From assembly GCA_030435675.1 (NCBI GenBank), contig JAUCMV010000023.1, positions 1-42,000 on the forward strand: a stretch of 42,000 nucleotides of DNA. The letters run 5' to 3'. The notes below the pieces were generated by a model that was not told the DNA's origin, did no database searches, and saw only the letters and a program-made list of their open reading frames with translations. Both the position numbers and the translations under genes were made by a program. Positions 1 to 11,798 of this stretch are shown here, piece by piece. The DNA is from Steinernema hermaphroditum (lineage: Eukaryota; Nematoda; Chromadorea; Rhabditida; Steinernematidae). How positions within the stretch are numbered: position 1 is the first letter of the stretch; each line of letters starts with the position of its first letter.

Positions 1-1172
1 TAGGGCCTTGTTCATACAAAGAGTTATGCATCTGACCCCTCCGCTCCAATTTTTATGATTGGATCTTGTAGAACTGCACGAGCCTGATCGAACGCGCCTA
101 TTCCCGTTGGGATTACTGTGGACTATCTTAGTTTCCTGCAAAACTTTCAATACGAGACAGATAGGGCCTTGTTCATACAAAGAGTTCTGCATCTGACCCT
201 CCTGCTCCAAAGTACCATAGCATTTTTATGATTGGATCTTGTAGAACTGCACGAGCCTGATTGAACACGCCTACTCTTGTTGGATTTCCTGTGGACTATC
301 TTAGTTTCCTGCAAAACTTTCAATTCGAATCAGTTAGGGCCTTGTTCATACCAAATGCTCTGCATCTGACCCTCCTGCTCCAAAGTACCATATCATTTTT
401 ATGATTGGATCTTGTAGAACTGCACGAGCCTGATCGAACGCGCCTATTCCCGTTGGGATTACTGTGGACTATCTTAGTTTCCTGCAAAACTTTCAATTCG
501 AGACAGATAGGGCCTTGTTCATACAAAGAGTTCTGCATCTGACCCTCCTGCTCCAAAGTACCATAGCATTTTTATGATTGGATCTTGTAGAACTGCACGA
601 GCCTGATCGAACGCGCCTACTCTTGTTGGATTTCCTGTGGACTATCTTAGTTTCCTGCAAAACTTTCAATTCGAGACAGATAGGGCCTTGTTCATACAAA
701 GAGTTCTGCATCTGACCCTCCTGCTCCAAAGTACCATATCATTTTTATGATTGGATCTTGTAGAACTGCACGAACCTGATCGAACGCGCCTATTCCCGTT
801 GGGATTACTGTGGACTATCTTAGTTTCCTGCAAAACTTTCAATACGAGACAGATAGGGCCTTGTTCATACAAAGAGTTCTGCATCTGACCCTCCTGCTCC
901 AAAGTACCATAGCATTTTTATGATTGGATCTTGTAGAACTGCACGAGCCTGATTGAACACGCCTACTCTTGTTGGATTTCCTGTGGACTATCTTAGTTTC
1001 CTGCAAAACTTTCAATTCGAATCAGTTAGGGCCTTGTTCATACAAAGAGTTATGCATCTGACCCCTCCGCTCCAATTTTTATGATTGGATCTTGTAGAAC
1101 TGCACGAGCCTGATCAAACGCGCCTACTCTCGTTGGATTTCCTGCGGACTATCTTAGTTTCCTGCAAAACTT
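1..1172 (+). repeat. Left block: mixed monomers with a 692-bp (4-mer) echo
   Basis: The block opens inside a short unit and holds five full-length units and one more short unit. Private variants recur at an offset of 692 bp (4 x 173): 'tcaatacgag' at 147 and 839, 'gattgaacacg' near 259 and 951, and 'tcgaatcag' near 323 and 1015. This indicates a tetrameric duplication, of which only about 200 bp per copy remain clearly matched before the sequences diverge into long and short unit types. Nothing other than satellite is present. Confidence 0.8.
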
Positions 1173-2544
1173 TCAATTCGAGACAGCAGGGCCCTTGCTC
1201 ATACCAAATGCTCTGCATCTGACCCTCCTGCTCCAAAGTACCATATCATTTTTATGATTGGATCTTGTAGAACTGCACGAGCCTGATCGAACGCGCCTAT
1301 TCCCGTTGGGATTACTGTGGACTATCTTAGTTTCCTGCAAAACTTTCAATTCGAGACAGATAGGGCCTTGTTCATACAAAGAGTTCTGCATCTGACCCTC
1401 CTGCTCCAAAGTACCATAGCATTTTTATGATTGGATCTTGTAGAACTGCACGAGCCTGATCGAACGCGCCTACTCTTGTTGGATTTCCTGTGGACTATCT
1501 TAGTTTCCTGCAAAACTTTCAATTCGAGACAGCAGGGCCCTTGCTCATACCAAATGCTCTGCATCTGACCCTCCTGCTCCAAAGTACCATATCATTTTTA
1601 TGATTGGATCTTGTAGAACTGCACGAGCCTGATCGAACGCGCCTATTCCCGTTGGGATTACTGTGGACTATCTTAGTTTCCTGCAAAACTTTCAATTCGA
1701 GACAGATAGGGCCTTGTTCATACAAAGAGTTCTGCATCTGACCCTCCTGCTCCAAAGTACCATAGCATTTTTATGATTGGATCTTGTAGAACTGCACGAG
1801 CCTGATCGAACGCGCCTACTCTTGTTGGATTTCCTGTGGACTATCTTAGTTTCCTGCAAAACTTTCAATTCGAGACAGCAGGGCCCTTGCTCATACCAAA
1901 TGCTCTGCATCTGACCCTCCTGCTCCAAAGTACCATATCATTTTTATGATTGGATCTTGTAGAACTGCACGAGCCTGATCGAACGCGCCTACTCTTGTTG
2001 GATTTCCTGTGGACTATCTTAGTTTCCTGCAAAACTTTCAATTCGAGACAGATAGGGCCTTGTTCATACAAAGAGTTCTGCATCTGACCCTCCTGCTCCA
2101 AAGTACCATAGCATTTTTATGATTGGATCTTGTAGAACTGCACGAGCCTGATCGAACGCGCCTACTCTTGTTGGATTTCCTGTGGACTATCTTAGTTTCC
2201 TGCAAAACTTTCAATTCGAGACAGCAGGGCCCTTGCTCATACCAAATGCTCTGCATCTGACCCTCCTGCTCCAAAGTACCATATCATTTTTATGATTGGA
2301 TCTTGTAGAACTGCACGAGCCTGATCGAACGCGCCTACTCTTGTTGGATTTCCTGTGGAATATCTTAGTTTCCTGCAAAACTTTCAATTCGAGACAGTTA
2401 GGGCCTTGTTCATACAAAGAGTTATGCATCTGACCCCTCCGCTCCAATTTTTATGATTGGATCTTGTAGAACTGCACGAGCCTGATCAAACGCGCCTACT
2501 CTCGTTGGATTTCCTGCGGACTATCTTAGTTTCCTGCAAAACTT
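1173..2544 (+). repeat. 346-bp dimeric higher-order repeat
   Basis: Units with the 'cagggcccttgctc' form of block D alternate with units of the 'atagggccttgttc' form that end in 'taccatagca'. The dimers begin at 1173, 1519, 1865 and 2211. The first two appear the same in all diagnostic bases; the later ones carry the 'tactcttgttgg' form of block B throughout. The run closes with a short unit (2384-2544) of the same 'aaacgcg' type as the one ending at 1172, so 1173-2544 can also be read as a 1372-bp octamer. Confidence 0.8.
1177..1191 (+). other. CENP-B-box-like motif (representative copy)
   Basis: The sequence TTCGAGACAGCAGGG fits the essential pattern of the mammalian CENP-B box, TTCGnnnnAnnCGGG, at eight of nine fixed positions; the mismatch is A for C at position 12. 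Units with 'acaggg' or 'gtaggg' after 'gagac' also fit eight of nine. Units with 'ataggg' or 'ttaggg' fit seven. I saw no nine-of-nine copy. The motif sits at the boundary between an invariant and a variable block, four bases after each register coordinate. Binding by a CENP-B-like protein is inference only. Confidence 0.35.
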
Positions 2545-3236
2545 TCAATTCGAGACAGCAGGGCCCTTGCTCATACCAAATGCTCTGCATCTGACCCTCC
2601 TGCTCCAAAGTACCATATCATTTTTATGATTGGATCTTGTAGAACTGCACGAGCCTGATCGAACGCGCCTATTCCCGTTGGGATTACTGTGGACTATCTT
2701 AGTTTCCTGCAAAACTTTCAATTCGAGACAGATAGGGCCTTGTTCATACAAAGAGTTCTGCATCTGACCCTCCTGCTCCAAAGTACCATATCATTTTTAT
2801 GATTGGATCTTGTAGAACTGCACGAGCCTGATCGAATGCGCCTACTCTTGTTGGATTTCCTGTGGACTATCTTAGTTTCCTGCAAAACTTTCAATTCGAG
2901 ACAGATAGGGCCTTGTTCATACAAAGAGTTCTGCATCTGACCCTCCTGCTCCAAAGTACCATATCATTTTTATGATTGGATCTTGTAGAACTGCACGAGC
3001 CTGATCGAACGCGCCTATTCCCGTTGGGATTACTGTGGACTATCTTAGTTTCCTGCAAAACTTTCAATTCGAGACAGCAGGGCCCTTGCTCATACCAAAT
3101 GCTCTGCATCTGACCCTCCTGCTCCAAAGTACCATATCATTTTTATGATTGGATCTTGTAGAACTGCACGAGCCTGATCGAACGCGCCTACTCTTGTTGG
3201 GATTACTGTGGACTATCTTAGTTTCCTGCAAAACTT
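2545..3236 (+). repeat. Four full-length monomers, no clear higher-order period
   Basis: Units start at 2545, 2718, 2891 and 3064, all 173 bp. They mix the 'cagggccc' and 'atagggcc' D-block forms, and no period longer than the monomer is evident. A CpG transition (gaacgcg to gaatgcg) is visible near 2836. The last unit introduces a recombinant block B with a 'tactcttg' start and a 'ttgggattactg' end, which becomes common in the next domain. Confidence 0.75.
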
Positions 3237-6200
3237 TCAATTCGAGACAGATAGGGCCTTGTTCATACAAAGAGTTCTGCATCTGACCCTCCTGCTCCAA
3301 AGTACCATATCATTTTTATGATTGGATCTTGTAGAACTGCACGAGCCTGATCGAACGCGCCTACTCTTGTTGGGATTACTGTGGACTATCTTAGTTTCCT
3401 GCAAAACTTTCAATTCGAGACAGATAGGGCCTTGTTCATACAAAGAGTTCTGCATCTGACCCTCCTGCTCCAAAGTACCATATCATTTTTATGATTGGAT
3501 CTTGTAGAACTGCACGAGCCTGATCGAACGCGCCTACTCTTGTTGGATTTCCTGTGGACTATCTTAGTTTCCTGCAAAACTTTCAATTCGAGACAGTTAG
3601 GGCCTTGTTCATACAAAGAGTTATGCATCTGACCCCTCCGCTCCAATTTTTATGATTGGATCTTGTAGAACTGCACGAGCCTGATCAAACGCGCCTACTC
3701 TCGTTGGGATTACTGTGGACTATCTTAGTTTCCTGCAAAACTTTCAATTCGAGACAGATAGGGCCTTGTTCATACAAAGAGTTCTGCATCTGACCCTCCT
3801 GCTCCAAAGTACCATATCATTTTTATGATTGGATCTTGTAGAACTGCACGAGCCTGATCGAACGCGCCTACTCTTGTTGGGATTACTGTGGACTATCTTA
3901 GTTTCCTGCAAAACTTTCAATTCGAGACAGATAGGGCCTTGTTCATACAAAGAGTTCTGCATCTGACCCTCCTGCTCCAAAGTACCATATCATTTTTATG
4001 ATTGGATCTTGTAGAACTGCACGAGCCTGATCGAACGCGCCTACTCTTGTTGGATTTCCTGTGGACTATCTTAGTTTCCTGCAAAACTTTCAATTCGAGA
4101 CAGTTAGGGCCTTGTTCATACAAAGAGTTATGCATCTGACCCCTCCGCTCCAATTTTTATGATTGGTTCTTGTAGAACTGCACGAGCCTGATCAAACGCG
4201 CCTACTCTCGTTGGGATTACTGTGGACTATCTTAGTTTCCTGCAAAACTTTCAATTCGAGACAGATAGGGCCTTGTTCATACAAAGAGTTCTGCATCTGA
4301 CCCTCCTGCTCCAAAGTACCATATCATTTTTATGATTGGATCTTGTAGAACTGCACGAGCCTGATCAAACGCGCCTACTCTCGTTGGGATTACTGTGGAC
4401 TATCTTAGTTTCCTGCAAAACTTTCAATTCGAGACAGATAGGGCCTTGTTCATACAAAGAGTTCTGCATCTGACCCTCCTGCTCCAAAGTAACATATCAT
4501 TTTTATGATTGGATCTTGTAGAACTGCACGAGCCTGATCGAACGCGCCTACTCTTGTTGGATTTCCTGTGGACTATCTTAGTTTCCTGCAAAACTTTCAA
4601 TTCGAGACAGTTAGGGCCTTGTTCATACAAAGAGTTATGCATCTGACCCCTCCGCTCCAATTTTTATGATTGGATCTTGTAGAACTGCACGAGCCTGATC
4701 AAACGCGCCTACTCTCGTTGGATTTCCTGCGGACTATCTTAGTTTCCTGCAAAACTTTCAATTCGAGACAGTAGGGCCCTTGCTCATACCAAATGCTCTG
4801 CATCTGACCCTCCTGCTCCAAAGTACCATATCATTTTTATGATTGGATCTTGTAGAACTGCACGAGCCTGATCGAACGCGCCTATTCCCGTTGGGATTAC
4901 TGTGGACTATCTCAGTTTCCTGCAAAACTTTCAATTCGAGACAGCAGGGCCCTTGCTCATACCAAAAGCTCTGCATCCGACCCTCCTGCTCCAAAGTACC
5001 ATATCATTTTTATGATTGGATCTTGTAGAACTGCACGAGCCTGATCGAACGCGCCTACTCTTGTTGGATTTCCTGTGGACTATCTTAGTTTCCTGCAAAA
5101 CTTTCAATTCGAGACAGTTAGGGCCTTGTTCATACAAAGAGTTATGCATCTGACCCCCTCCGCTCCAATTTTTATGATTGGATCTTGTAGAACTGCACGA
5201 GCCTGATCAAACGCGCCTACTCTCGTTGGGATTACTGTGGACTATCTTAGTTTCCTGCAAAACTTTCAATTCGAGACAGATAGGGCCTTGTTCATACAAA
5301 GAGTTCTGCATCTGACCCTCCTGCTCCAAAGTACCATATCATTTTTATGATTGGATCTTGTAGAACTGCACGAGCCTGATCGAACGCGCCTACTCTTGTT
5401 GGGATTACTGTGGACTATCTTAGTTTCCTGCAAAACTTTCAATTCGAGACAGATAGGGCCTTGTTCATACAAAGAGTTCTGCATCTGACCCTCCTGCTCC
5501 AAAGTACCATATCATTTTTATGATTGGATCTTGTAGAACTGCACGAGCCTGATCGAACGCGCCTACTCTTGTTGGATTTCCTGTGGACTATCTTAGTTTC
5601 CTGCAAAACTTTCAATTCGAGACAGTTAGGGCCTTGTTCATACAAAGAGTTATGCATCTGACCCCTCCGCTCCAATTTTTATGATTGGATCTTGTAGAAC
5701 TGCACGAGCCTGATCAAACGCGCCTACTCTCGTTGGGATTACTGTGGACTATCTTAGTTTCCTGCAAAACTTTCAATTCGAGACAGATAGGGCCTTGTTC
5801 ATACAAAGAGTTCTGCATCTGACCCTCCTGCTCCAAAGTACCATATCATTTTTATGATTGGATCTTGTAGAACTGCACGAGCCTGATCAAACGCGCCTAC
5901 TCTCGTTGGGATTACTGTGGACTATCTTAGTTTCCTGCAAAACTTTCAATTCGAGACAGATAGGGCCTTGTTCATACAAAGAGTTCTGCATCTGACCCTC
6001 CTGCTCCAAAGTAACATATCATTTTTATGATTGGATCTTGTAGAACTGCACGAGCCTGATCGAACGCGCCTACTCTTGTTGGATTTCCTGTGGACTATCT
6101 TAGTTTCCTGCAAAACTTTCAATTCGAGACAGTTAGGGCCTTGTTCATACAAAGAGTTATGCATCTGACCCCTCCGCTCCAATTTTTATGATTGGATCTT

Positions 6201-7800
6201 GTAGAACTGCACGAGCCTGATCAAACGCGCCTACTCTCGTTGGATTTCCTGCGGACTATCTTAGTTTCCTGCAAAACTTTCAATTCGAGACAGTAGGGCC
6301 CTTGCTCATACCAAATGCTCTGCATCTGACCCTCCTGCTCCAAAGTACCATATCATTTTTATGATTGGATCTTGTAGAACTGCACGAGCCTGATCGAACG
6401 CGCCTATTCCCGTTGGGATTACTGTGGACTATCTCAGTTTCCTGCAAAACTTTCAATTCGAGACAGCAGGGCCCTTGCTCATACCAAAAGCTCTGCATCC
6501 GACCCTCCTGCTCCAAAGTACCATATCATTTTTATGATTGGATCTTGTAGAACTGCACGAGCCTGATCGAACGCGCCTATTTCCGTTGGATTTCCTGTGG
6601 ACTATCTTAGTTTCCTGCAAAACTTTCAATTCGAGACAGTTAGGGCCTTGTTCATACAAAGAGTTATGCATCTGACCCCTCCGCTCCAATTTTTATGATT
6701 GGATCTTGTAGAACTGCACGAGCCTGATCAAACGCGCCTACTCTCGTTGGGATTACTGTGGACTATCTTAGTTTCCTGCAAAACTTTCAATTCGAGACAG
6801 ATAGGGCCTTGTTCATACAAAGAGTTCTGCATCTGACCCTCCTGCTCCAAAGTACCATATCATTTTTATGATTGGATCTTGTAGAACTGCACGAGCCTGA
6901 TCGAACGCGCCTACTCTTGTTGGGATTACTGTGGACTATCTTAGTTTCCTGCAAAACTTTCAATTCGAGACAGATAGGGCCTTGTTCATACAAAGAGTTC
7001 TGCATCTGACCCTCCTGCTCCAAAGTACCATATCATTTTTATGATTGGATCTTGTAGAACTGCACGAGCCTGATCGAACGCGCCTACTCTTGTTGGATTT
7101 CCTGTGGACTATCTTAGTTTCCTGCAAAACTTTCAATTCGAGACAGTTAGGGCCTTGTTCATACAAAGAGTTATGCATCTGACCCCTCCGCTCCAATTTT
7201 TATGATTGGATCTTGTAGAACTGCACGAGCCTGATCAAACGCGCCTACTCTCGTTGGATTTCCTGCGGACTATCTTAGTTTCCTGCAAAACTTTCAATTC
7301 GAGACAGTAGGGCCCTTGCTCATACCAAATGCTCTGCATCTGACCCTCCTGCTCCAAAGTACCATATCATTTTTATGATTGGATCTTGTAGAACTGCACG
7401 AGCCTGATCGAACGCGCCTATTCCCGTTGGGATTACTGTGGACTATCTCAGTTTCCTGCAAAACTTTCAATTCGAGACAGCAGGGCCCTTGCTCATACCA
7501 AAAGCTCTGCATCCGACCCTCCTGCTCCAAAGTACCATATCATTTTTATGATTGGATCTTGTAGAACTGCACGAGCCTGATCGAACGCGCCTATTTCCGT
7601 TGGATTTCCTGTGGACTATCTTAGTTTCCTGCAAAACTTTCAATTCGAGACAGTTAGGGCCTTGTTCATACAAAGAGTTATGCATCTGACCCCTCCGCTC
7701 CAATTTTTATGATTGGATCTTGTAGAACTGCACGAGCCTGATCGAACGCGCCTATTCCCGTTGGGATTACTGTGGACTATCTTAGTTTCCTGCAAAACTT
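3237..7800 (+). repeat. 507-bp trimeric higher-order repeat, nine copies
   Basis: A short unit occurs at exactly every third position: short units end just before 3744, 4251, 4758, 5266, 5773, 6280, 6787, 7294 and 7801. The trimer is therefore 173+173+161 = 507 bp, and one copy is 508 bp because of an extra C in 'gaccccctccg' near 5155. Nine copies span 4564 bp. The copies fall into types in the order a-b-c-a-b-c-a-c from 3744, where type b carries 'gtaacatatc' (near 4490 and 6012) and type c carries 'gtagggccc' with 'ctatctcag'. This gives a nested super-repeat of about 1522 bp. Confidence 0.9.
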
Positions 7801-8826
7801 TCAATTCGAGACAGATAGGGCCTTGTTCATACAAAGAGTTCTGCATCTGACCCTCCTGCTCCAAAGTACCATATCATTTTTATGATTGGATCTTGTAGAA
7901 CTGCACGAGCCTGATCGAACGCGCCTATTCCCGTTGGGATTACTGTGGACTATCTTAGTTTCCTGCAAAACTTTCAATTCGAGACAGACAGGGCCTTGTT
8001 CATACAAAGAGTTCTGCATCTGACCCTCCTGCTCCAAAGTAGCATAGCATTTTTATGATTGGATCTTGTAGAACTGCACGAGCCTGATCGAACGCGCCTA
8101 CTCTTGTTGGATTTCCTGTGGACTATCTTAGTTTCCTGCAAAACTTTCAATTCGAGACAGCAGGGCCCTTGCTCATACCAAATGCTCTGCATCTGACCCT
8201 CCTGCTCCAAAGTACCATATCATTTTTATGATTGGATCTTGTAGAACTGCACGAGCCTGATCGAACGCGCCTACTCTTGTTGGATTTCCTGTGGACTATC
8301 TTAGTTTCCTGCAAAACTTTCAATTCGAGACAGACAGGGCCTTGTTCATACAAAGAGTTCTGCATCTGACCCTCCTGCTCCAAAGTACCATATCATTTTT
8401 ATGATTGGATCTTGTAGAACTGCACGAGCCTGATCGAACGCGCCTATTTCCGTTGGATTTCCTGTGGACTATCTTAGTTTCCTGCAAAACTTTCAATTCG
8501 AGACAGTTAGGGCCTTGTTCATACAAAGAGTTATGCATCTGACCCCTCCGCTCCAATTTTTATGATTGGATCTTGTAGAACTGCACGAGCCTGATCGAAC
8601 GCGCCTATTCCCGTTGGGATTACTGTGGACTATCTTAGTTTCCTGCAAAACTTTCAATTCGAGACAGCAGGGCCCTTGCTCATACCAAATGCTCTGCATC
8701 TGACCCTCCTGCTCCAAAGTACCATATCATTTTTATGATTGGATCTTGTAGAACTGCACGAGCCTGATCGAACGCGCCTACTCTTGTTGGGTTTCCTGTG
8801 GACTATCTTAGTTTCCTGCAAAACTT
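7801..8826 (+). repeat. Six monomers linking the trimer domain to the indel patch
   Basis: Units start at 7801, 7974, 8147, 8320, 8493 (short) and 8654. New variants appear: 'gacagacagggcc' after the landmark, and 'tagcatagca' at the unit junction. The three units from 8147 reappear at 9485, an offset of 1338 bp, on the far side of the indel-rich patch. The two units from 7801 reappear from 9992, an offset of 2191 bp. Confidence 0.75.
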
Positions 8827-9484
8827 TCAATTCGAGACAGACAGGGCCTTGTTCATACAAAGAGTTCTGCATCTGACCCTCCTGCTCCAAAGTACCATCA
8901 TTTTTATGATTGGATCTTGTAGAACTGCACGAGCCTGATCGAACGCGCCTACTTTCGTTGGATTTCCTGTGGACTATCTTAGTTTCCTGCAAAACTTTCA
9001 ATTCGAGACAGTAGGGCCTTGTTCATACAAAGTTCTGCATCTGACCCTCCGCTCCAGATTTTTATGATTGGATCTTGTAGAACTGCACGAGCCTGATCGA
9101 ACGCGCCTATTCCTGTTGGGATTCTGTGGACTATCTTAGTTTCCTGCAAAACTTTCAATTCGAGACAGATAGGGCCTTGTTCATACAAAGAGTTCTGCAT
9201 CTGACCCTCCTGCTCCAAAGTCCATACATTTTTATGATTGGATCTTGTAGAACTGCACGAGCCTGATCGAACGCGCCTATTTCCGTTGGGTTTCTGTGGA
9301 CTATCTTAGTTTCCTGCAAAACTTTCAATTCGAGACAGTTAGGGCCTTGTTCATACAAAGAGTTCTGCATCTGACCCTCCGCTCCAATTTTTATGATTGG
9401 ATCTTGTAGAACTGCACGAGCCTGATCGAACGCGCCTATTCCCGTTGGGATTACTGTGGACTATCTTAGTTTCCTGCAAAACTT
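8827..9484 (+). other. Four consecutive monomers with clustered small indels
   Basis: Successive unit lengths are 171, 157, 170 and 160 bp where 173, 161, 173 and 161 are expected, a net loss of 10 bp. The changes seen are: 'taccatca' for 'taccatatca' near 8897; 'cagtaggg' for 'cagttaggg' near 9010; 'caaagttc' for 'caaagagttc' near 9029; one C missing from 'gacccctcc' near 9045; an added G in 'ccagattttt'; 'gggattctg' for 'gggattactg' near 9120; 'gtccataca' for 'gtaccatatca' near 9221; 'gtttctgtgg' for 'atttcctgtgg' near 9290; and another lost C near 9377. Small indels are otherwise almost absent from the first 36 kb, so this is either a local consensus error or a degenerate patch. Confidence 0.85.
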
Positions 9485-11798
9485 TCAATTCGAGACAGCA
9501 GGGCCCTTGCTCATACCAAATGCTCTGCATCTGACCCTCCTGCTCCAAAGTACCATATCATTTTTATGATTGGATCTTGTAGAACTGCACGAGCCTGATC
9601 GAACGCGCCTACTCTTGTTGGATTTCCTGTGGACTATCTTAGTTTCCTGCAAAACTTTCAATTCGAGACAGACAGGGCCTTGTTCATACAAAGAGTTCTG
9701 CATCTGACCCTCCTGCTCCAAAGTACCATATCATTTTTATGATTGGATCTTGTAGAACTGCACGAGCCTGATCGAACGCGCCTATTTCCGTTGGATTTCC
9801 TGTGGACTATCTTAGTTTCCTGCAAAACTTTCAATTCGAGACAGTTAGGGCCTTGTTCATACAAAGAGTTATGCATCTGACCCCTCCGCTCCAATTTTTA
9901 TGATTGGATCTTGTAGAACTGCACGAGCCTGATCGAACGCGCCTATTCCCGTTGGGATTACTGTGGACTATCTTAGTTTCCTGCAAAACTTTCAATTCGA
10001 GACAGATAGGGCCTTGTTCATACAAAGAGTTCTGCATCTGACCCTCCTGCTCCAAAGTACCATATCATTTTTATGATTGGATCTTGTAGAACTGCACGAG
10101 CCTGATCGAACGCGCCTATTCCCGTTGGGATTACTGTGGACTATCTTAGTTTCCTGCAAAACTTTCAATTCGAGACAGACAGGGCCTTGTTCATACAAAG
10201 AGTTCTGCATCTGACCCTCCTGCTCCAAAGTAGCATAGCATTTTTATGATTGGATCTTGTAGAACTGCACGAGCCTGATCGAACGCGCCTACTCTTGTTG
10301 GATTTCCTGTGGACTATCTTAGTTTCCTGCAAAACTTTCAATTCGAGACAGCAGGGCCCTTGCTCATACCAAAAGCTCTGCATCTGACCCTCCTGCTCCA
10401 AAGTACCATATCATTTTTATGATTGGATCTTGTAGAACTGCACGAGCCTGATCGAACGCGCCTACTCTTGTTGGATTTCCTGTGGACTATCTTAGTTTCC
10501 TGCAAAACTTTCAATTCGAGACAGTTAGGGCCCTTGCTCATACCAAATGCTCTGCATCTGACCCTCCTGCTCCAAAGTACCATATCATTTTTATGATTGG
10601 ATCTTGTAGAACTGCACGAGCCTGATCGAACGCGCCTACTCTTGTTGGATTTCCTGTGGACTATCTTAGTTTCCTGCAAAACTTTCAATTCGAGACAGTT
10701 AGGGCCTTGTTCATACAAAGAGTTATGCATCTGACCCCTCCGCTCCAATTTTTATGATTGGATCTTGTAGAACTGCACGAGCCTGATCAAACGCGCCTAC
10801 TCTCGTTGGATTTCCTGCGGACTATCTTAGTTTCCTGCAAAACTTTCAATTCGAGACAGCAGGGCCCTTGCTCATACCAAATGCTCTGCATCTGACCCTC
10901 CTGCTCCAAAGTACCATATCATTTTTATGATTGGATCTTGTCGAACTGCACGAGCCTGATCGAACGCGCCTATTCCCGTTGGGATTACTGTGGACTATCT
11001 TAGTTTCCTGCAAAACTTTCAATTCGAGACAGATAGGGCCTTGTTCATACAAAGAGTTCTGCATCTGACCCTCCTGCTCCAAAGTACCATATCATTTTTA
11101 TGATTGGATCTTGTCGAACTGCACGAGCCTGATCGAACGCGCCTATTCCCGTTGGGATTACTGTGGACTATCTTAGTTTCCTGCAAAACTTTCAATTCGA
11201 GACAGTTAGGGCCTTGTTCATACAAAGAGTTATGCATCTGACCCCTCCGCTCCAATTTTTATGATTGGATCTTGTAGAACTGCACGAGCCTGATCGAACG
11301 CGCCTATTCCCGTTGGGATTACTGTGGACTATCTTAGTTTCCTGCAAAACTTTCAATTCGAGACAGACAGGGCCTTGTTCATACAAAGAGTTCTGCATCT
11401 GACCCTCCTGCTCCAAAGTAGCATAGCATTTTTATGATTGGATCTTGTAGAACTGCACGAGCCTGATCGAACGCGCCTACTCTTGTTGGATTTCCTGTGG
11501 ACTATCTTAGTTTCCTGCAAAACTTTCAATTCGAGACAGCAGGGCCCTTGCTCATACCAAAAGCTCTGCATCTGACCCTCCTGCTCCAAAGTACCATATC
11601 ATTTTTATGATTGGATCTTGTAGAACTGCACGAGCCTGATCGAACGCGCCTATTCCCGTTGGGATTACTGTGGACTATCTCAGTTTCCTGCAAAACTTTC
11701 AATTCGAGACAGCAGGGCCCTTGCTCATACCAAAAGCTCTGCATCCGACCCTCCTGCTCCAAAGTACCATATCATTTTTATGATTGGATCTTGTAGAA
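9485..11798 (+). repeat. Mixed monomers with 1338- and 2191-bp echoes of the preceding block
   Basis: Units at 9485, 9658 and 9831 repeat those at 8147, 8320 and 8493. The units from 9831 to about 10338 repeat those from 7640 to about 8147. Short units end at 9991, 10845 and 11352. The block contains the first 174-bp hybrid unit (10511) and the first 'tgtcgaac' variants (10940 and 11113, in place of 'tgtagaac'), both of which become recurrent HOR markers downstream. Confidence 0.75.
10511..10684 (+). repeat. 174-bp hybrid monomer (short-type start, ApaI-type continuation)
   Basis: After 'gagacag' this unit reads 'ttagggcccttgctc'. It has the 'ttaggg' start of the short class joined to the 'ggcccttgctcatacc' continuation of the 'caggg' class, which adds one base. 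The same hybrid recurs at 12910 and 14456, at the same place in each HOR copy, so it arose once and was amplified. 174 is a multiple of three, so the minus-strand open frame runs on through this unit; that is the only reason 136-residue frames exist here (10338-10748, 12737-13147, 14283-14693). They are not genes. Confidence 0.85.

Noticed and set aside
320..556. Repeated 78-residue minus-strand open frames (one per monomer, e.g. 320-556) and 61-residue plus-strand frames (e.g. 4843-5028) as a gene family
   Set aside because: Each frame overlaps the next unit by about 64 bp in a different frame. Unit lengths 173 and 161 are not multiples of three, and frames come and go with single satellite variants (the plus-strand frame usually needs 'catccgacc'). 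Substitutions show no codon pattern. They are products of the repeat.
2397..2404. Telomere-type TTAGGG motif in short units
   Set aside because: It occurs once per short unit ('cagttagggcc') and never in tandem, so it is not telomeric repeat.
7880..7980. RNA polymerase III A/B boxes on the minus strand (TAGTCCACAGT, then GTTCGATCA)
   Set aside because: Both are near matches only, their spacing is shorter than in tRNA genes, and no T-run terminator follows on that strand. No tRNA fold is evident, so a tRNA-derived repeat is not supported.
10338..10748. Longer 135-136-residue minus-strand frames (10338-10748, 12737-13147, 14283-14693, 36856-37263, 39593-40003)
   Set aside because: The first three arise where a 174-bp hybrid unit happens to keep the frame, and the last two where indels (171- and 174-bp units) do the same. 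They contain two tandem copies of the same shadow peptide and have no gene-like context.
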